Assembly: GCF_003369915.1 (NCBI RefSeq)
Contig: NC_046674.1
Location: 12,462,001-12,526,000, forward strand
DNA length: 64,000 bases
Source: Drosophila miranda
Lineage: Eukaryota > Arthropoda > Insecta > Diptera > Drosophilidae
Direction: 5' to 3'
Shown here: one piece after another, positions 1 to 11,063 of the stretch
Numbering within the stretch: position 1 is the first letter of the stretch
Layout of the letters: every line of letters begins with the position of its first letter
Position numbers and translations under genes: made by a program
The notes under the pieces: model-generated
Told to the model about the DNA's origin: nothing
The model's database searches: none
Seen by the model: the letters and a program-made list of their open reading frames with translations, nothing else

Positions 1-2291
1 ATAGGCGGGGAATCCCAGTGGGGCTCCATTTATAGAACGACATTGACCCAGCAAAGAGGGCAAGCCCTGGCACGTGGTATCTCGCCATGTAAATGATTAA
101 AAATAACTTAAATTTGGGGTGATATCAGCAATAGAAAGCTCTTCAAATATGGATAAATATCCCTGTACGATCATGGCTGTTGAAAGATTAATTGTTGGCA
201 TCTTTCAGATGAGAAGAACTATTATAGTTCGACTTAAACTTTCGACAAGTCTTGTACAAATGATACCAGACAAATGATTGCAGCCTGCCCCTCTGTTGCC
301 ACTTGCCACATGTGGCCAAATGATATCTATTTTTCGCACATTCTAGCTATATCCACACAAAACGCAACATGTGTCAGTGCCACGACTGCGTCTGGCTATG
401 CTCCACTAATAAGAGCACAAAGTTGGATCAAAATAAATGCTATATTTTCGTACAGAAGGAAACAACAGAACAGTCCCGAAATCGATCATAAAATACATAC
501 ATCTGTACCTACCCATACACATGGGAATGAACATGTCGAGTACACGAGATGGAAATGAAATGGAATACTTGCAAATTTGCACTTGTTCCCCGGAGAATGT
601 TCAGACATGCCAGGGATCGCATCGAGTGCGTGTTGATTCGCTTTATTTGCGAACTAGTTAAGGTCCGGCTGGGGGCTCGTTTACCAGGAATTGGAGGCCA
701 CCACCACACCGTCGAGTCACGTCACTCGATTTGCAGTGCATTACTCACTATGCAAAACTGGGAGAGTGAATGGAGAGGGATTGATGATGAATACTCCTGC
801 CGAAAACCAGTCATCTAACGTGTTTGCAATTATGCAAATATCCGAACAACAAACCCAGAGGCACACCACATAGCCAGGCGCTCGCAGGAAAATAGCCAAC
901 AATGATAACCAAGTTTGGGATACTTTCAATAATAAATTTTAATTAAAAAATATTTGATAAGCCTTGGCAGAACGAGCGAACCACCCAGCACGCTGGCCAG
1001 GCCAGGCCATGCCAGGCCGTCTCCTCGAGCATCGAACGTCACTTAATTGCTTTTCGTTGTTGTGCCGCGATTGGCGCTAATTGAAGACAACTTGTTGAGT
1101 GTTTTGGCCAGAAGTGATGGTGGTCAGTGGTCAGTGGTCAGTACCCTGCCACAGCAGACTGCAACCTGCCACTGGCGGTGCGGAAACTTTGTCATTGATG
1201 ATTAGTCCGTGCGGTGCGTGTGGCACCGCCGCTTAAGGCCACCAATCAAGAATTATGCGTTCTCTCTTGGCCAACAGTCCAAGAGCAGTGTGGGGGGGGG
1301 GAGAGATGATGCGGGTCTAGAAGGGGTGCCTGCCCGAGTGTCTGGCAGTGTCACTTCCACTTTGTGGATTTTCCTGTTCACTCTGCACTAATCGATTTTC
1401 AATATCTTTATGCTCGAACGGCAAACAAATTGTTTCTAGCCACTGGCCGTGCTTTTTCTGTGCTCTCATGAATATTCAAAATATTTAAATACTTATTACA
1501 AAACAGCCATTGATAAATGGTCTTTTAAATGTACATAGCCCAAAGTGCTGTATATATATACAGTGTAAATATGTATTTATGTACTTGTATGATTACGCGG
1601 TTAATTAGTTTTACTCGTATTATTCACTTTATTTTGCATTCCACACAAATATTTCCAGCTATAAATTTATGAATTGACCCAAATATTCATACACGAAATT
1701 GAGATATTCCAATTGCTGTCACTTAACATCAAGTTCAAGTTCAATTAGGGAGCATCATTTGCTTCCAGAGAGAGAGAGATTCGAGTACTGTACTGTACTT
1801 TAGCAGGGAAGCTCCCCGAAAGTTACAAGTTCTATGACTCAATATGTAGTGAGAAATCACAACCATCTGAATCATCAGATAGAACCAGTAGCTGTAAGTC
1901 TTTTTTCTTATCGATATGCATATAAGTTCGTATTCGTATTCGTATTCATAATCTATTCGCTCATTGCTGATTCACCTGTAAATTTTCAACGGCATATGGC
2001 CGAATCGTATCTATCGGGCATGACTAATCCGGGAAATACTCGTATGTTTAGGATGTGTTTTCATCTCCCCATCTTTATTGCTGGAAACTATCACTCTACA
2101 TATACCATGTATTTTGTGGGGCCCATAATTCATGCACAATTTGCAGAGCCAATGACAGATACGGACCATAAACTTTTCCCCAGGCATATAATCCATCCAT
2201 CCATCCGTCCATCCGTCCATTCATACATACGAGTATATCCATTCAAATGATAAATGATGAATATTCCGCTTGCTTTGGCTGATTAATCAAT
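1..2291. other. Gene-poor DNA, no supported gene
   Basis: No ORF here looks like a gene: all are short, lack recognisable domains and overlap other frames. Visible structure is limited to simple repeats: three tandem GTGGTCA units near 1121-1143, TTCGTA repeats near 1926-1948, and CCAT/CCGT repeats near 2187-2220. A perfect TATCGATA (the DREF site) lies at 1909-1916, which could mark a promoter for the candidate exons further right, but no transcript start is evident. This may be intergenic DNA or the intron of a gene whose exons lie outside the window. Confidence 0.6.
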
Positions 2292-2309
2292 TTTTGTCTA
2301 ATTCGCAGA

Positions 2310-2330
2310 AACGTGGCCATGGCTCAATGG
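2310..2330 (+). other. Candidate 21-nt microexon
   Basis: A pyrimidine-rich acceptor (TTTTTGTCTAATTCGCAG) ends at 2309, and a near-consensus donor GTAAGTAA starts at 2331. Between them lie 21 nt that contain an ATG and no in-frame stop in that frame. Acceptor, donor and length are compatible with a microexon or an untranslated exon of a plus-strand transcript. No protein product can be assigned, so this is inferred from splice signals only. Confidence 0.3.
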
Positions 2331-2399
2331 TAAGTAATTGCATAGAAATTGATCAAAATTGTTTCGCTTTGGGAAATGCAAATAACACGTATACGCATC

Positions 2400-2610
2400 T
2401 CGTACATATGTGGCATGGCCAATAGCTGCCACTGCCATTAACCCTGCCCCCTCTCCCCCTTGTAACCCTGTTCAGCAAAGAGTGAAATTCAATTTGTCAT
2501 TTCACTGCTAATTTTATTTGGCTCTAAGCGCAGCTTTGATGGAAAACGCATTTAAACTGCAGACACGAACCACAACCACAACCCCTCCTGCCACGGCCCA
2601 TGCTTTCATT
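2400..2610. repeat. Duplicated non-coding block, copy 1
   Basis: Shares an ordered series of words with 3190-3400: ATGTGGCATG, CTGCCACTGCCA, CAAAGAGTGAAATT, TTTGGCT, then AAAACGCATTT and GACACGAACCAC. The order and spacing are retained but many substitutions and small indels separate the copies, so this looks like an old local tandem duplication about 790 bp apart. It has no coding capacity that I trust. Confidence 0.65.
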
Positions 2611-2890
2611 TCCATTTTTGGACATCATACAAGTACTTCCAGTCCCCTATCCCTTCCTACCCATAATCTCAAACGACACGTTTGGGTATGCTATTTGGGG
2701 AGGTACGAACTAGATCTTTGCTTGCTAATTTCCAAGTCACGATCCTCAGATGCTCTCCGGTTTGCCGATGTGGTATACAGGTCTCTTTCGGTACGACCTT
2801 CAGTTCGCTCAGTTCAGGGAAGTACAGATCGAAGTAAGACTCAAAGATTCTGCCCAAAAATAAAATTCTAACTGATCTTTTTTCCATAGA

Positions 2891-3068
2891 CTGTTTCGCA
2901 ATAGATCCATCACTATGGATGGACTGCGAAATATAGTGGCCATGTCCTATCTATCCACTTTCTGCATCGCCAGGATGTCGGCACAAGTCGCTGGACAGGA
3001 AACTGGAAGAAAGGGGGCACCCTAAGCAACTGCGGATCGGCGGAGTACTCCATACGAGTACCTTACGG
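2891..3068 (+). other. Candidate spliced exon, probably untranslated
   Basis: A strong acceptor (ACTGATCTTTTTTCCATAG) is followed by 178 nt and a usable donor, GTATGCC. One frame stops at the fifth codon and is then open to the donor. Another has an internal ATG but stops after about 36 codons. Neither translation resembles a known protein. The exon lies between the two copies of a duplicated non-coding block and downstream of the candidate microexon at 2310, so these may all belong to one non-coding or 5' untranslated transcript. Confidence 0.3.
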
Positions 3069-3189
3069 TATGCCTTTTATTTATTATTCAAAAATGAACA
3101 AGTATAAACCTTAAAGTTTGTCATCACAGATTTCATTGTTCATTTTCCCCAGGGGGGCAGGGAGCATCAGCAACCAAATAGAAACGACA

Positions 3190-3400
3190 CATGTGGCATG
3201 CTCGTAGCTAATCTCTGCCACTGCCACTGCTTCGGCCTGTGTCTCGCCCTCCCCTCGCAATCTTGTGCCGATACAAAGAGTGAAATTTAATTTGCGAAAA
3301 ATGCTTGCACTTACGAAATTCCGTTTGGCTTTAAAGCGGCTTTAATGTTATGCAAAACGCATTTGAGCTGCGGACACGAACCACGACGAGACCATCCATG
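3190..3400. repeat. Duplicated non-coding block, copy 2
   Basis: Second copy of the block at 2400-2610, in direct orientation. The best conserved parts are the ATGTGGCATG word, CAAAGAGTGAAATTTAATTTG, and the run from TTTGGCT through GACACGAACCAC. Confidence 0.65.
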
Positions 3401-3419
3401 TCAATGACAACACACATTG

Positions 3420-5285
3420 TGGGTGCCTGCCACTGCACCAGTGCCTTTGTGGCAACAATTACAACCACAAGAAGTAAAGCGGAATTCGGCCAGAGCCACC
3501 TCAAGCTCTTCCCATCTCAGACTGTTGCAAGCGGCGTCGCCATCGCCATCGCCATCGCCATCGCCAATTCCTATGCATATTTAATTTTATGAGTACGAAT
3601 ACGAGTACGAGTATAGTTTGCTTTTGCTTCCCATGTTTGCTTTATGGAAATTTGAGATTTTGCCCAAACTGGAACTGCAACTGGAAAATTGTAAATTCAA
3701 AATTCAAAATGGAAAATGGAAAATGGCAAATGAAAACACACACGCGCATTTCTGTTTCAGAGTCTCTTCGTGGATACTTTTTTGGACTTTGAGTATGCCA
3801 ATATATATTTTATGCAAATTACGCAAAGTACAGATACTGGCAGAGAGGAATGTGACAGAGAGTCGGGTAGAGACCAAGCCGGAGAATTCTTCTTCTGGGG
3901 ACAAAGTTCAATTGTTTCAAATTGGAGCGCAAAAGAAAACAAAAACAAAAAATTTGCCTGCGGGCAAGAAGTATCGTAAATGAAAGAAGAATTGCAGACT
4001 GAGGATTGGGTAAGGCTTCCTTCCATCAATCATAACCATCAATCAGAAGCGACCAACTTTGAAGTTGGCGGCATGCGGCATGCGGCAAGCGCAATTTTGT
4101 GGTCCATTTCAATTAGAACACAGCTACAAACAGGCCACAAAAATGTGGCAAACATTGCACATCTATGTACATACACGAGGTCGAACGACTATTGGCTTGA
4201 AAGCAAACATTTCTCATATGAAATTGAACCCATTTCCCTGGTGATTAACGAACGCTGATCTCATGAAAAAAGTACTCGAAAATGTGGTTTTGCATCAAAT
4301 TTTATACGAGTATGGTAGATCCCCTGCAACTGATGTCACTGGGCCACTTTCGTTGAAATGGTCATAAGTGCACTATTAATAAAGTGCAGCTGCAATGGGG
4401 GAAAAATGCATAAACCACAATAAAAAGTCAAGTGCAACAGAGCGGAGCATGGGGGAATGCCAGGCGGAAGTCTTGGGCGAATCATCTCTTTGATTGATCG
4501 AATACGTTGCGATCTAATTTAATTTTTTGCACAATTTTCCAATTTATTTATAGAAATTACAGCATTCTTTGAGCAACAATAGAATCAAGCATCATGTGAT
4601 TTGTGTAATCGAATTGTATCATGACCATAATACTGATTTGTACCTTCGATATGGCGTGTTAAGAAGAACTCTGGAATAACTTTTCATCGCTTACAACTAA
4701 AAATCGATACATTATCCAAGTTTAAAGTTAATATCTACCTAAGCTCTGTGGATCCGAGTGTGACCCAGCCGAAATCTTGAGAGTGCAAATTTTTATTCCG
4801 TGCCAAAATACTCGAATGCCTTGCAGTCTGAAGACTCGTTAACGAGCAGACAAACAGATTCTGGCATGCTTGGTGGAAACCGAGCTATTTTTGAACTCAG
4901 ACAGACCAGAAACCAAACACTGGGGGGAGAACCACAAAAGTTCACTTCAAAATGGAAGCCCCATAAGTGACAGCTCCGTAGAGTTTGGGCGGCGGAGAGA
5001 GTCTTTGAAATGACAGCAATGTTATAGTTATTCTTCTGTGAGATTAACATTCCGTCAGCACTCGCAGAAGCTATCATATGTGTGACATTGGCTGCAAGAT
5101 GATATGTGACATGTGTATGCTGTCCAAAATTGAACATCAATTTCAAGACAATTTCACACGTATTTAGAAGCTGTCAGATGTGTCAGAGTCGCGTCATTTG
5201 TCTCATTAAGGCATTATTTCCGCCTGCCGCAGCAGCCACACAAACTCTCACTTGACACTGTTCTCCAGTGAATGGGAGAGAGGGG
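3420..5285. other. Non-coding DNA with simple repeats
   Basis: No supported gene. There are four to five GCCATC units at about 3538-3566 and a TACGAG array at about 3594-3614. The longer ORFs (such as 4793-5146 on the minus strand) have no domain, no splice context and no biased composition. Confidence 0.6.
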
Positions 5286-5320
5286 GCCACGCCACGCCAC
5301 GCCACGCCACGCCACGCCAC
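5286..5320. repeat. (GCCAC)7 pentanucleotide repeat
   Basis: Seven perfect tandem GCCAC units, a simple satellite-like array with no evident gene association. Confidence 0.95.
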
Positions 5321-5725
5321 GCGAGTGGAGGCATCGTTTGGCAAATGCCATTCAACATTCAACATTCAATCGCTCGCGAATGACATCATGGGGCGGCGGG
5401 GATCATTGTGCATATGAGGCGCCGGATCGCGTTCAATGACGCTGTCTCCATTAATCACAATCGTTCTACTAGACAAGGAGACAACGAGGGAGACCTGGAG
5501 ACGCTCTCATACTATCATCAATTGCAATCCACCCACACAGAGGCACTCGACAGAAGAGTCTAGGAATGATATACGAGCAAGACTTTCAATTTTACATAAC
5601 ATGTTATATTATTTTTTTTCCCGATGTCGGCGACTGAGTGATGTGGAGGCGAAGAAGTCAATCAGTTGGCCAGACGAGTGCTGACAATCGATTAGATTGC
5701 GGACCAATTACACGCAGAGATTATG

Positions 5726-5812
5726 TTTCAGGGAAGCATCTTCCGCTACATCAAAATCCTGGTGCTTGACCTCCCTGAAACCTAGGTCATCTTAGGATTT
5801 TTCACAATCCTA
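5726..5812. other. Cluster of overlapping inverted repeats
   Basis: TTTCAGGGA (5726-5734) is the exact complement of TCCCTGAAA (5772-5780). AAAATCCT (5753-5760) pairs with AGGATTTT (5795-5802), and TAGGATT (5793-5799) pairs with AATCCTA (5806-5812). The last two stems compete for the same bases, so alternative folds are possible. The segment could be a remnant of a small foldback element or an untranslated RNA structure. No gene overlaps it. Confidence 0.5.
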
Positions 5813-6079
5813 GAGGATCAAAGGATCTTTGTATTTTAATCATACAATAGGATCGCCTAAAAGATGTATCTGAAGAAGTAGGATTCTGTGTAGTATTCTT
5901 CCTAGCCGCAACCACACGGGGCAGCATCAAACCTACAAGATAGTTTACATTCGACATCAACACAATTTTTGGGGCACACTTTTGGGGCTTCATTGTAAAA
6001 TGTATGTATAAGTCGTGTAGAATATGATAAGATATTATTAAAACTAGCATCGTTTGTATGTTAGCAGCGTAAACACACT

Positions 6080-6085
6080 TTTATT
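6080..6085 (-). terminator. Poly(A) signal for the repeat-protein gene
   Basis: AATAAA on the minus strand, about 245 bp past the stop codon of the gene at 6329-8979. A perfect 9-bp hairpin (6104-6125) lies just before it in the transcript, followed by an 11-T run. Confidence 0.5.
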
Positions 6086-6328
6086 AAAAAAAAAAAGAGT
6101 CCGACTCCAGGGGTCTCCCTGGAGTGGCCCCGCCAAAGGGGTCCAATGGGCGCCAGACGATGCAATTTGTCAAATTTTGAGTCGAATGCGATAAATTAGA
6201 TCGGATGTAGATTTTTGCAGATTTTTATTTTTAGGGCACTTTTGAAGGTCCAAAACTCAACCAAATAAACCCATAAATACATTAACATTTCGGATTAAAT
6301 AGGACAAGAAAATCGCGCAAATAATTGC

Positions 6329-8979
6329 CTACTCAATCTTAACCTTAACGATGAGGGACCGGTTGCCTCTCTGGGTGATGCGGCGGACCAGGTCGTAGGG
6401 CATGATCAGGGTGGAAGGACTGCGGTAGATGGTGCGCATGTCCTGGGGCGCCCGTATATCGTAGGCCCGAGCAGTACGCACCATCAGGCTGTCCTGTCCA
6501 TAGGCGCACGTGGCCTCAACGGAAAGCGTTCCAACCACACGAACGTTGGTGGGCTTAAAGCTGCAAAGCCAAATGAGCAGGAACTGCAGCGTGTCGTCCT
6601 CCAGACAGGAATCGTTAGTCGGGCTCTTGGAAGTAGACACATCACAAGAATGCATGCGGGCACTCATGACGAGAACGGGCAGCACGTCGCGCATTTTGCC
6701 GCGCGGAGGATCGATGATCATGTCTCTGACAAAGTATACCATGTGGCACGTGGGCCGATTCTTTTTCGCGAGCCTCGGATCCAGGTGGAAGGTCTTGGTC
6801 TGCCCCAAATCGATCCGCTCCAACATCACGTTTTGATGATCGTACAGCACGTGAGTGCTGAAGTCCGATATAACGCACCGTTGCTGGCACTCATCGCTTA
6901 TGGGACAGTTTATGGGTTTCTTGCAGATCTGTAGCGTCTGGGGTTTCTCTCTGGGACTCTCAAACGGATTTATAGGATGTTCATTGGCCTTGAAGCTGTT
7001 GGTGTCTGGCCAAGCTGCTTTATGCACTTTCTCTGCTCGCGGAGATCTTATGTATAGACTCTGCATCGACGAATCATCTTCATTATCTGTTTCCTTATTA
7101 TCCTTGAGTGCTTTCTCATGTTTCTGGTCTCTATGTGAGCGATGATCCTTAGTTTCACTCTGGTCTCTATGTGAGCGATTATCCTTAGTTTCACTCTGGT
7201 CTCTATGTGAGCGATTATCCTTAGTTTCACTTTGGTCTCTATGTGAACGATGATCCTTAGTTTCACTCTGGTCTCTATGTGAGCGATTATCCTTAGTTTC
7301 ACTCTGGTCTCTATGTGAGCGATTATCCTTAGTTTCACTCTGGTCTCTATGTGAGCGATTATCCTTAGTTTCACTCTGGTCTCTATGTGAGCGATTATCC
7401 TTAGTTTCACTCTGGTCTCTATGTGAGCGATTATCCTTAGTTTCACTTTGGTCTCTATGTGAACGATGATCCTTAGTTTCACTCTGGTCTCTATGTGAGC
7501 GATTATCCTTAGTTTCACTCTGGTCTCTATGTGAGCGATTATCCTTAGTTTCACTCTGGTCTCTATGTGAACGATGATCCTTAGTTTCACTCTGGTCTCT
7601 ATGTGAGCGATTATCCTTAGTTTCACTCTGGTCTCTATGTGAGCGATTATCCTTAGTTTCACTCTGGTCTCTATGTGAACGATGATCCTTAGTTTCACTC
7701 TGGTCTCCATGTGAGCGATTATCGCTAGTTTCACTCTGATCTTTCTCCGCTTGCATAGATGCTATGTATTGACTCTGCATAGACCAATTGTCTTCGTTGT
7801 CTGTTTTCCTACGATCCATGAGTGCACGCTTATCCTTTTGGTATTTTTTTGAACAATGTTCCCTTACTCCATCATGATCTTTTAGTGAGCGACTATCCCC
7901 TACTGCACCCTGATCATTTCGTGAGCGAGGATCGTTCTCTCCACTCCTATATTTGTGGGTGCCTTGTACCTTAGTTTCCGTCTTCCCATCTTTTAGTGAG
8001 CGAAGATCTGTGTCGCTTTCCCTATCCTTGGTTCCACTCTGCTCCGCGAGGGCCTGCAGTAGAAAGTTTGCCTGGTCTTCCATGATCTTGTCCCTTCGCT
8101 CCGGACACCACTTACCGAAAACCGTTTTCAGGTTCTCGGCGCCCCACCACGAGCTTTCGCTGGCCAAAGCGCTATCAGCCTCCCGTTGCCACTCCGAGAT
8201 CTCTTCCTGTTGCTTCTGCATCTCCAGGGCCGCCATCTCCATGCGAAGCTTTGTGGTTTTGTCCTCGAGACGACGCCCAACGGTGACTAGCTCCTCCAGT
8301 CGCTTCATTTTCTTATTCATTTGGCACTGCAGATGGGGTAATGCTGGGGGAATGCGACGGGCACTGGCGTGGTCCACTCCAGCCGACCTGCACGTGGAGC
8401 TATAGTAATCTGGTTTTGTCTCCGGTTGGCGCCGATAGAGCACCGTTAGTTCCTCGACCTTGTGGGAGCTAACTGAATCGGTGTCAGAGGATGTGTTCAG
8501 AATGTTTTGTATGACCCTATCGAACTGCGTATCGGTTTCGCTGAAACCAACAGAGGATTCTTCTGCTTCTTTTTCCTGATAGCCAACCCTCTCCCGGGAC
8601 GCTGGCGGCGCCATAACAATCACGAATGGGTTGTCGATCTCTAGAGCTCTCGTTTGGACCCCCGTGTCCTGCGATTTCTGGCAAAGTAAAGTGGACTTTA
8701 GGCGGCAGCCGATTCCTCGGAACACCTCCTCACCTGCAACGGCATTTTCCCCACATTTTCTGCAGCAGCCCATAGAATCTTCCACATCAATGATCCTCGT
8801 AGAGGGCCTTCAAAGTTTACGAGATTGACAAAGAAGGTGACCAACTGGCATTCACTGCAATAGTTCGAGACCCCGTAAAGTTCCATCTCTTCAGAGTTTC
8901 TCTTCCGGCGCCGGAACTCGTATTCCGGCTCAGTGCTCAGTACACTCTTCCTGTGGTCGCATATAGAACAGCTGAACAT
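6329..8979 (-). CDS. Zinc-ribbon-like protein with 17 tandem 12-residue repeats
   Basis: Two exons, 8821-8979 and 6329-8677, give about 835 residues. The donor is CTC|GTAAAC. The chosen acceptor, preceded by TTTACTTTGC and ending CAG at 8678, keeps frame; nearer AGs do not keep frame from this donor. Exon 1 encodes two C-x2-C pairs (CSIC and CSEC), suggesting a zinc-binding module. Residues about 120-240 are helical and charged. Residues about 367-571 are 17 copies of DQSETKDNRSHR, with N or H at position eight. The last 200 residues form a compact domain starting with a C-x5-C...H-x4-H stretch and containing HMVYFVRD. This resembles the insect DUF4729 type as I remember it, but that is unverified. 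The function is unknown. The intact frame through a long repeat suggests selection on the protein. The start is the ATG preceding CSIC; the frame stays open upstream. Confidence 0.75.
7123..7734 (-). repeat. 36-bp coding minisatellite, 17 units
   Basis: Seventeen nearly identical 36-bp units inside the gene at 6329-8979. Each encodes DQSETKD(N/H)RSHR. Going along the protein, the N/H choice runs N (in a variant first unit), then H N N H N N H N N N N N H N N H. This suggests a three-unit super-repeat, with part of the array homogenised to the N type. Because the unit is a multiple of three with no stop, a second minus-strand frame is also open through the array; that frame is a shadow. Confidence 0.95.
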
Positions 8980-9884
8980 ACTGACTACTGGTTTATAAAT
9001 CAGACAAAAATGTATCCACCAATTCGCGAAATAAAAATATAAAGTTTCGGGAATATGAGTAGTGAAGCATCGACTGGTGTGAATATGTTGCCTGTATCCA
9101 GGAATGGCTATAAGTGCGGGTACCGACTGAGTTTTTCCACCTCGAAAACTAGATTGATTGAAACGAACATTGGATTCTCCCAGTAGAGTGTTTTTAGGGA
9201 AAAGCAAGGATTTTCATAACAATTGGGGAGCATTTTTACGTTTGAGCCCCCCAACCAGGCTTGACATCTTCCTCAGCTGCTGCTGATGTTGCTGCTGTTG
9301 CTGCTGCTGCTGCTGTTGACCGTGAATTCTCTCAGGGAAGGCCAAGCCCCCAGAGAGATAAAGTGTGCAAAAGAGACTTCAATGGGAACCTTGGGCAACT
9401 ACTCCACACCCCATTGCTGGAGCCATGCTCCAGTTTATACGCCTCGAGAGACGGAGATTTGAAGCGCAATTCAGATTGTCAAACGCCCCGTCAAGTGGCA
9501 CCTGTCCGCGTCCAATGGAGGGAGGGAGGTAGGGAAAAAGATGCCAAAAGCAGCTTAAACCAAGTCCAATTGAAGCATCACTTTGGCTTGGATCGGATCG
9601 GATGGGATTGGTTTTGGTTTTGGTTTTGGTTTGGTTGGGTTTGGTTTGGTTTGGTATTGCTTGGCGATGGCCAGTGGCGATGATTCAGCTCAATATTCCA
9701 ACCATCGATTACTCAAAGATTCGAATGTTTGTGTTTGCTGGACTGTTGTTTGATAAGATGCGCGAAATTCGACGACAAATCAACGATCGAATAGGCAAAT
9801 AACGGAACCAGGCTTTTAGCCAAATATTTGACGTTAAACGTTAAACGTTGAACGTTAGGCCCCACCGAAGGTCTCATGCGACGG
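8980..9884. other. Intergenic DNA between divergent genes
   Basis: Separates the minus-strand repeat-protein gene from the plus-strand YLP/GYR gene. It contains a CTG-rich run (about 9280-9316) and a GGTTTT/GGTTT array (about 9608-9655). The ORFs over these repeats are low-complexity artefacts. The regulatory features next to the plus gene are listed separately. Confidence 0.7.
9830..9856 (+). promoter_or_regulatory. Array of AACGTT-type half-sites upstream of the YLP/GYR gene
   Basis: Four closely spaced ACGTTAAA / AACGTT-like units lie 30-55 bp upstream of the TATA box at 9885. Spacing of the repeated word is 7-8 bp. This could be a cluster of transcription-factor sites or a short tandem repeat; I do not recognise the factor. 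Confidence 0.4.
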
Positions 9885-9919
9885 TATATATAGGTTCACT
9901 TCCACCTGGTCCAACATCA
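9885..9919 (+). promoter_or_regulatory. TATA box and initiator of the YLP/GYR gene
   Basis: TATATATA at 9885-9892 is followed about 30 bp later by ATCAGAC (9916-9922), a good arthropod initiator (TCAG). The start codon is 35 bp further on. This strong focused promoter suits a highly expressed, stage-specific secreted protein. Confidence 0.7.
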
Positions 9920-9953
9920 GACGCTTAGCAACCAACAGACAAACACCAGCAAG

Positions 9954-10695
9954 ATGGTAAGTGTAGATGGTAGGATTGTAGTCGCCGTCCTTCCGAATGG
10001 GAATCTAATTACGATGTACTTGCGTCCCGCAGAGATCCCTCTGCCTGACGATCGCCCTGTGCCTGGCCTGCCTGGCCGCCGCGGATGTCTCCCATTTGCC
10101 CAGCAGCTACTTGCCGCCACCAAAACCGGAGCACGCCGTCTCGATGAGCATTGAGCAGCAGGAGCTGCGGGAGCTGCCCGAGCAGGTGGAGTACATGCGG
10201 GAGAACGAGCAGGGAGAGATGGAGGCCATGCCCAGCAGCCTGCTGACACCACCCGCTCCGTTGGAGACCGAGAAAATGGATGCCATGCTCTCCTCCCGCT
10301 ATCTGCTGCCAGCACAGCCCCAGGTCCAGATGGAGCAGCTCTCCGAGCCTTTGATGATGCAGCAGCCGCAGATGGAGATGATGGCTCCCGAGCAACAGCC
10401 AGAGCAGCCACAGGTTGCCAGCCGCTACCTACCCCCTGCACCAGCATCGGAACAGCCCCAGCAGCTCACCTACCAGCAGTACCAGGAGCAGATGCAGATG
10501 CAGGAACAGCAACAGCAACAGCAGCAGCAGGAGCAGCAGCCCCAGATGCTGGACGAGCAGATGCCCTACTACATGGATGTGCAGCAGCCAATGGCACCCA
10601 CGGACGCCGAGGCAGAGCCAGAGCCAGCCCACGAGCTCCGCCCCGATGGCTATCACTACAAACAGGCCGAGGAGGAGCTGCGTCTGAGGCATTAG
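9954..10695 (+). CDS. Secreted YLP/GYR-motif, Gln/Met-rich protein
   Basis: Two exons: 9954-9956 (the ATG alone, followed by donor GTAAGTG) and 10033-10695, after acceptor CCCGCAG. The product has 221 residues. A clear signal peptide (MRSLCLTIALCLACLAAADV) starts it. Short motifs repeat through the protein: SSYLPP, SSRYLL, SRYLPP, and DGYHYK near the C-terminus. These match the YLP and GYR motifs known from Drosophila secreted, probably cuticle- or eggshell-type proteins. The middle is rich in Gln and Met, with a run of seven Gln (about residues 158-164). No enzyme domain is present. A structural extracellular matrix role is inferred from the family. Splicing immediately after the initiator Met is common in such small fly genes. 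A TATA box and initiator lie just upstream. Confidence 0.85.
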
Positions 10696-10831
10696 GTCAT
10701 GGCATGCCACGACCAGCCTACAGCCTACAGCCAACAGCCAACAGCCCGTGACTCAATCACGGGATGACGGCATCGAGCGGCTTGCGTCATCCGCTTGTTG
10801 TTACATTTTTAGCATAGTTCTTATACATTTG

Positions 10832-10837
10832 ATTAAA
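10832..10837 (+). terminator. Poly(A) signal (ATTAAA) of the YLP/GYR gene
   Basis: ATTAAA about 137 bp after the stop codon, the only good signal variant before the convergent gene's end at 11064. Confidence 0.45.
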
Positions 10838-11063
10838 TTTCGACTTGGAAGAGAATGCCTGTTTGTTTCGGCTAGAAGTGAAGGGGTGTTGCCAATCAGG
10901 TAACCAAAAGGATAGATTTCGCATAAATATTTAATTATTTGTACAGAACGGAGGTGCTAAGAATCTCGTGATTCTTTCGTATGAATCCAAAACGTGTCGT
11001 ATAATTTAAATGGTTAAACTTGTAAACAATCTTTGAGCCAAAGTGCCAGCCCATCCCATCCCC

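Noticed and set aside
4793-5146. 117-residue minus-strand ORF
   Set aside because: No domain, no splice signals, no promoter and a random-looking composition.
7048-7734. A 228-residue minus-strand ORF of IETRVKLRI-type repeats
   Set aside because: It is a second open frame through the 36-bp coding minisatellite, a shadow of the gene at 6329-8979. The composition is an artefact of the repeat.
8698-8785. CCRKC stretch in the unspliced frame upstream of 8677, as part of the zinc-binding N-terminus
   Set aside because: Joining it to the CSIC/CSEC exon from the consensus donor breaks the reading frame. The better acceptor at 8678 removes it. The alternative would need a weak donor, so it is not excluded but less likely.
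9261-9802. Plus-strand ORFs rich in Ala or in Trp/Phe/Val/Leu
   Set aside because: They translate the CTG and GGTTTT simple repeats; no gene-like context.
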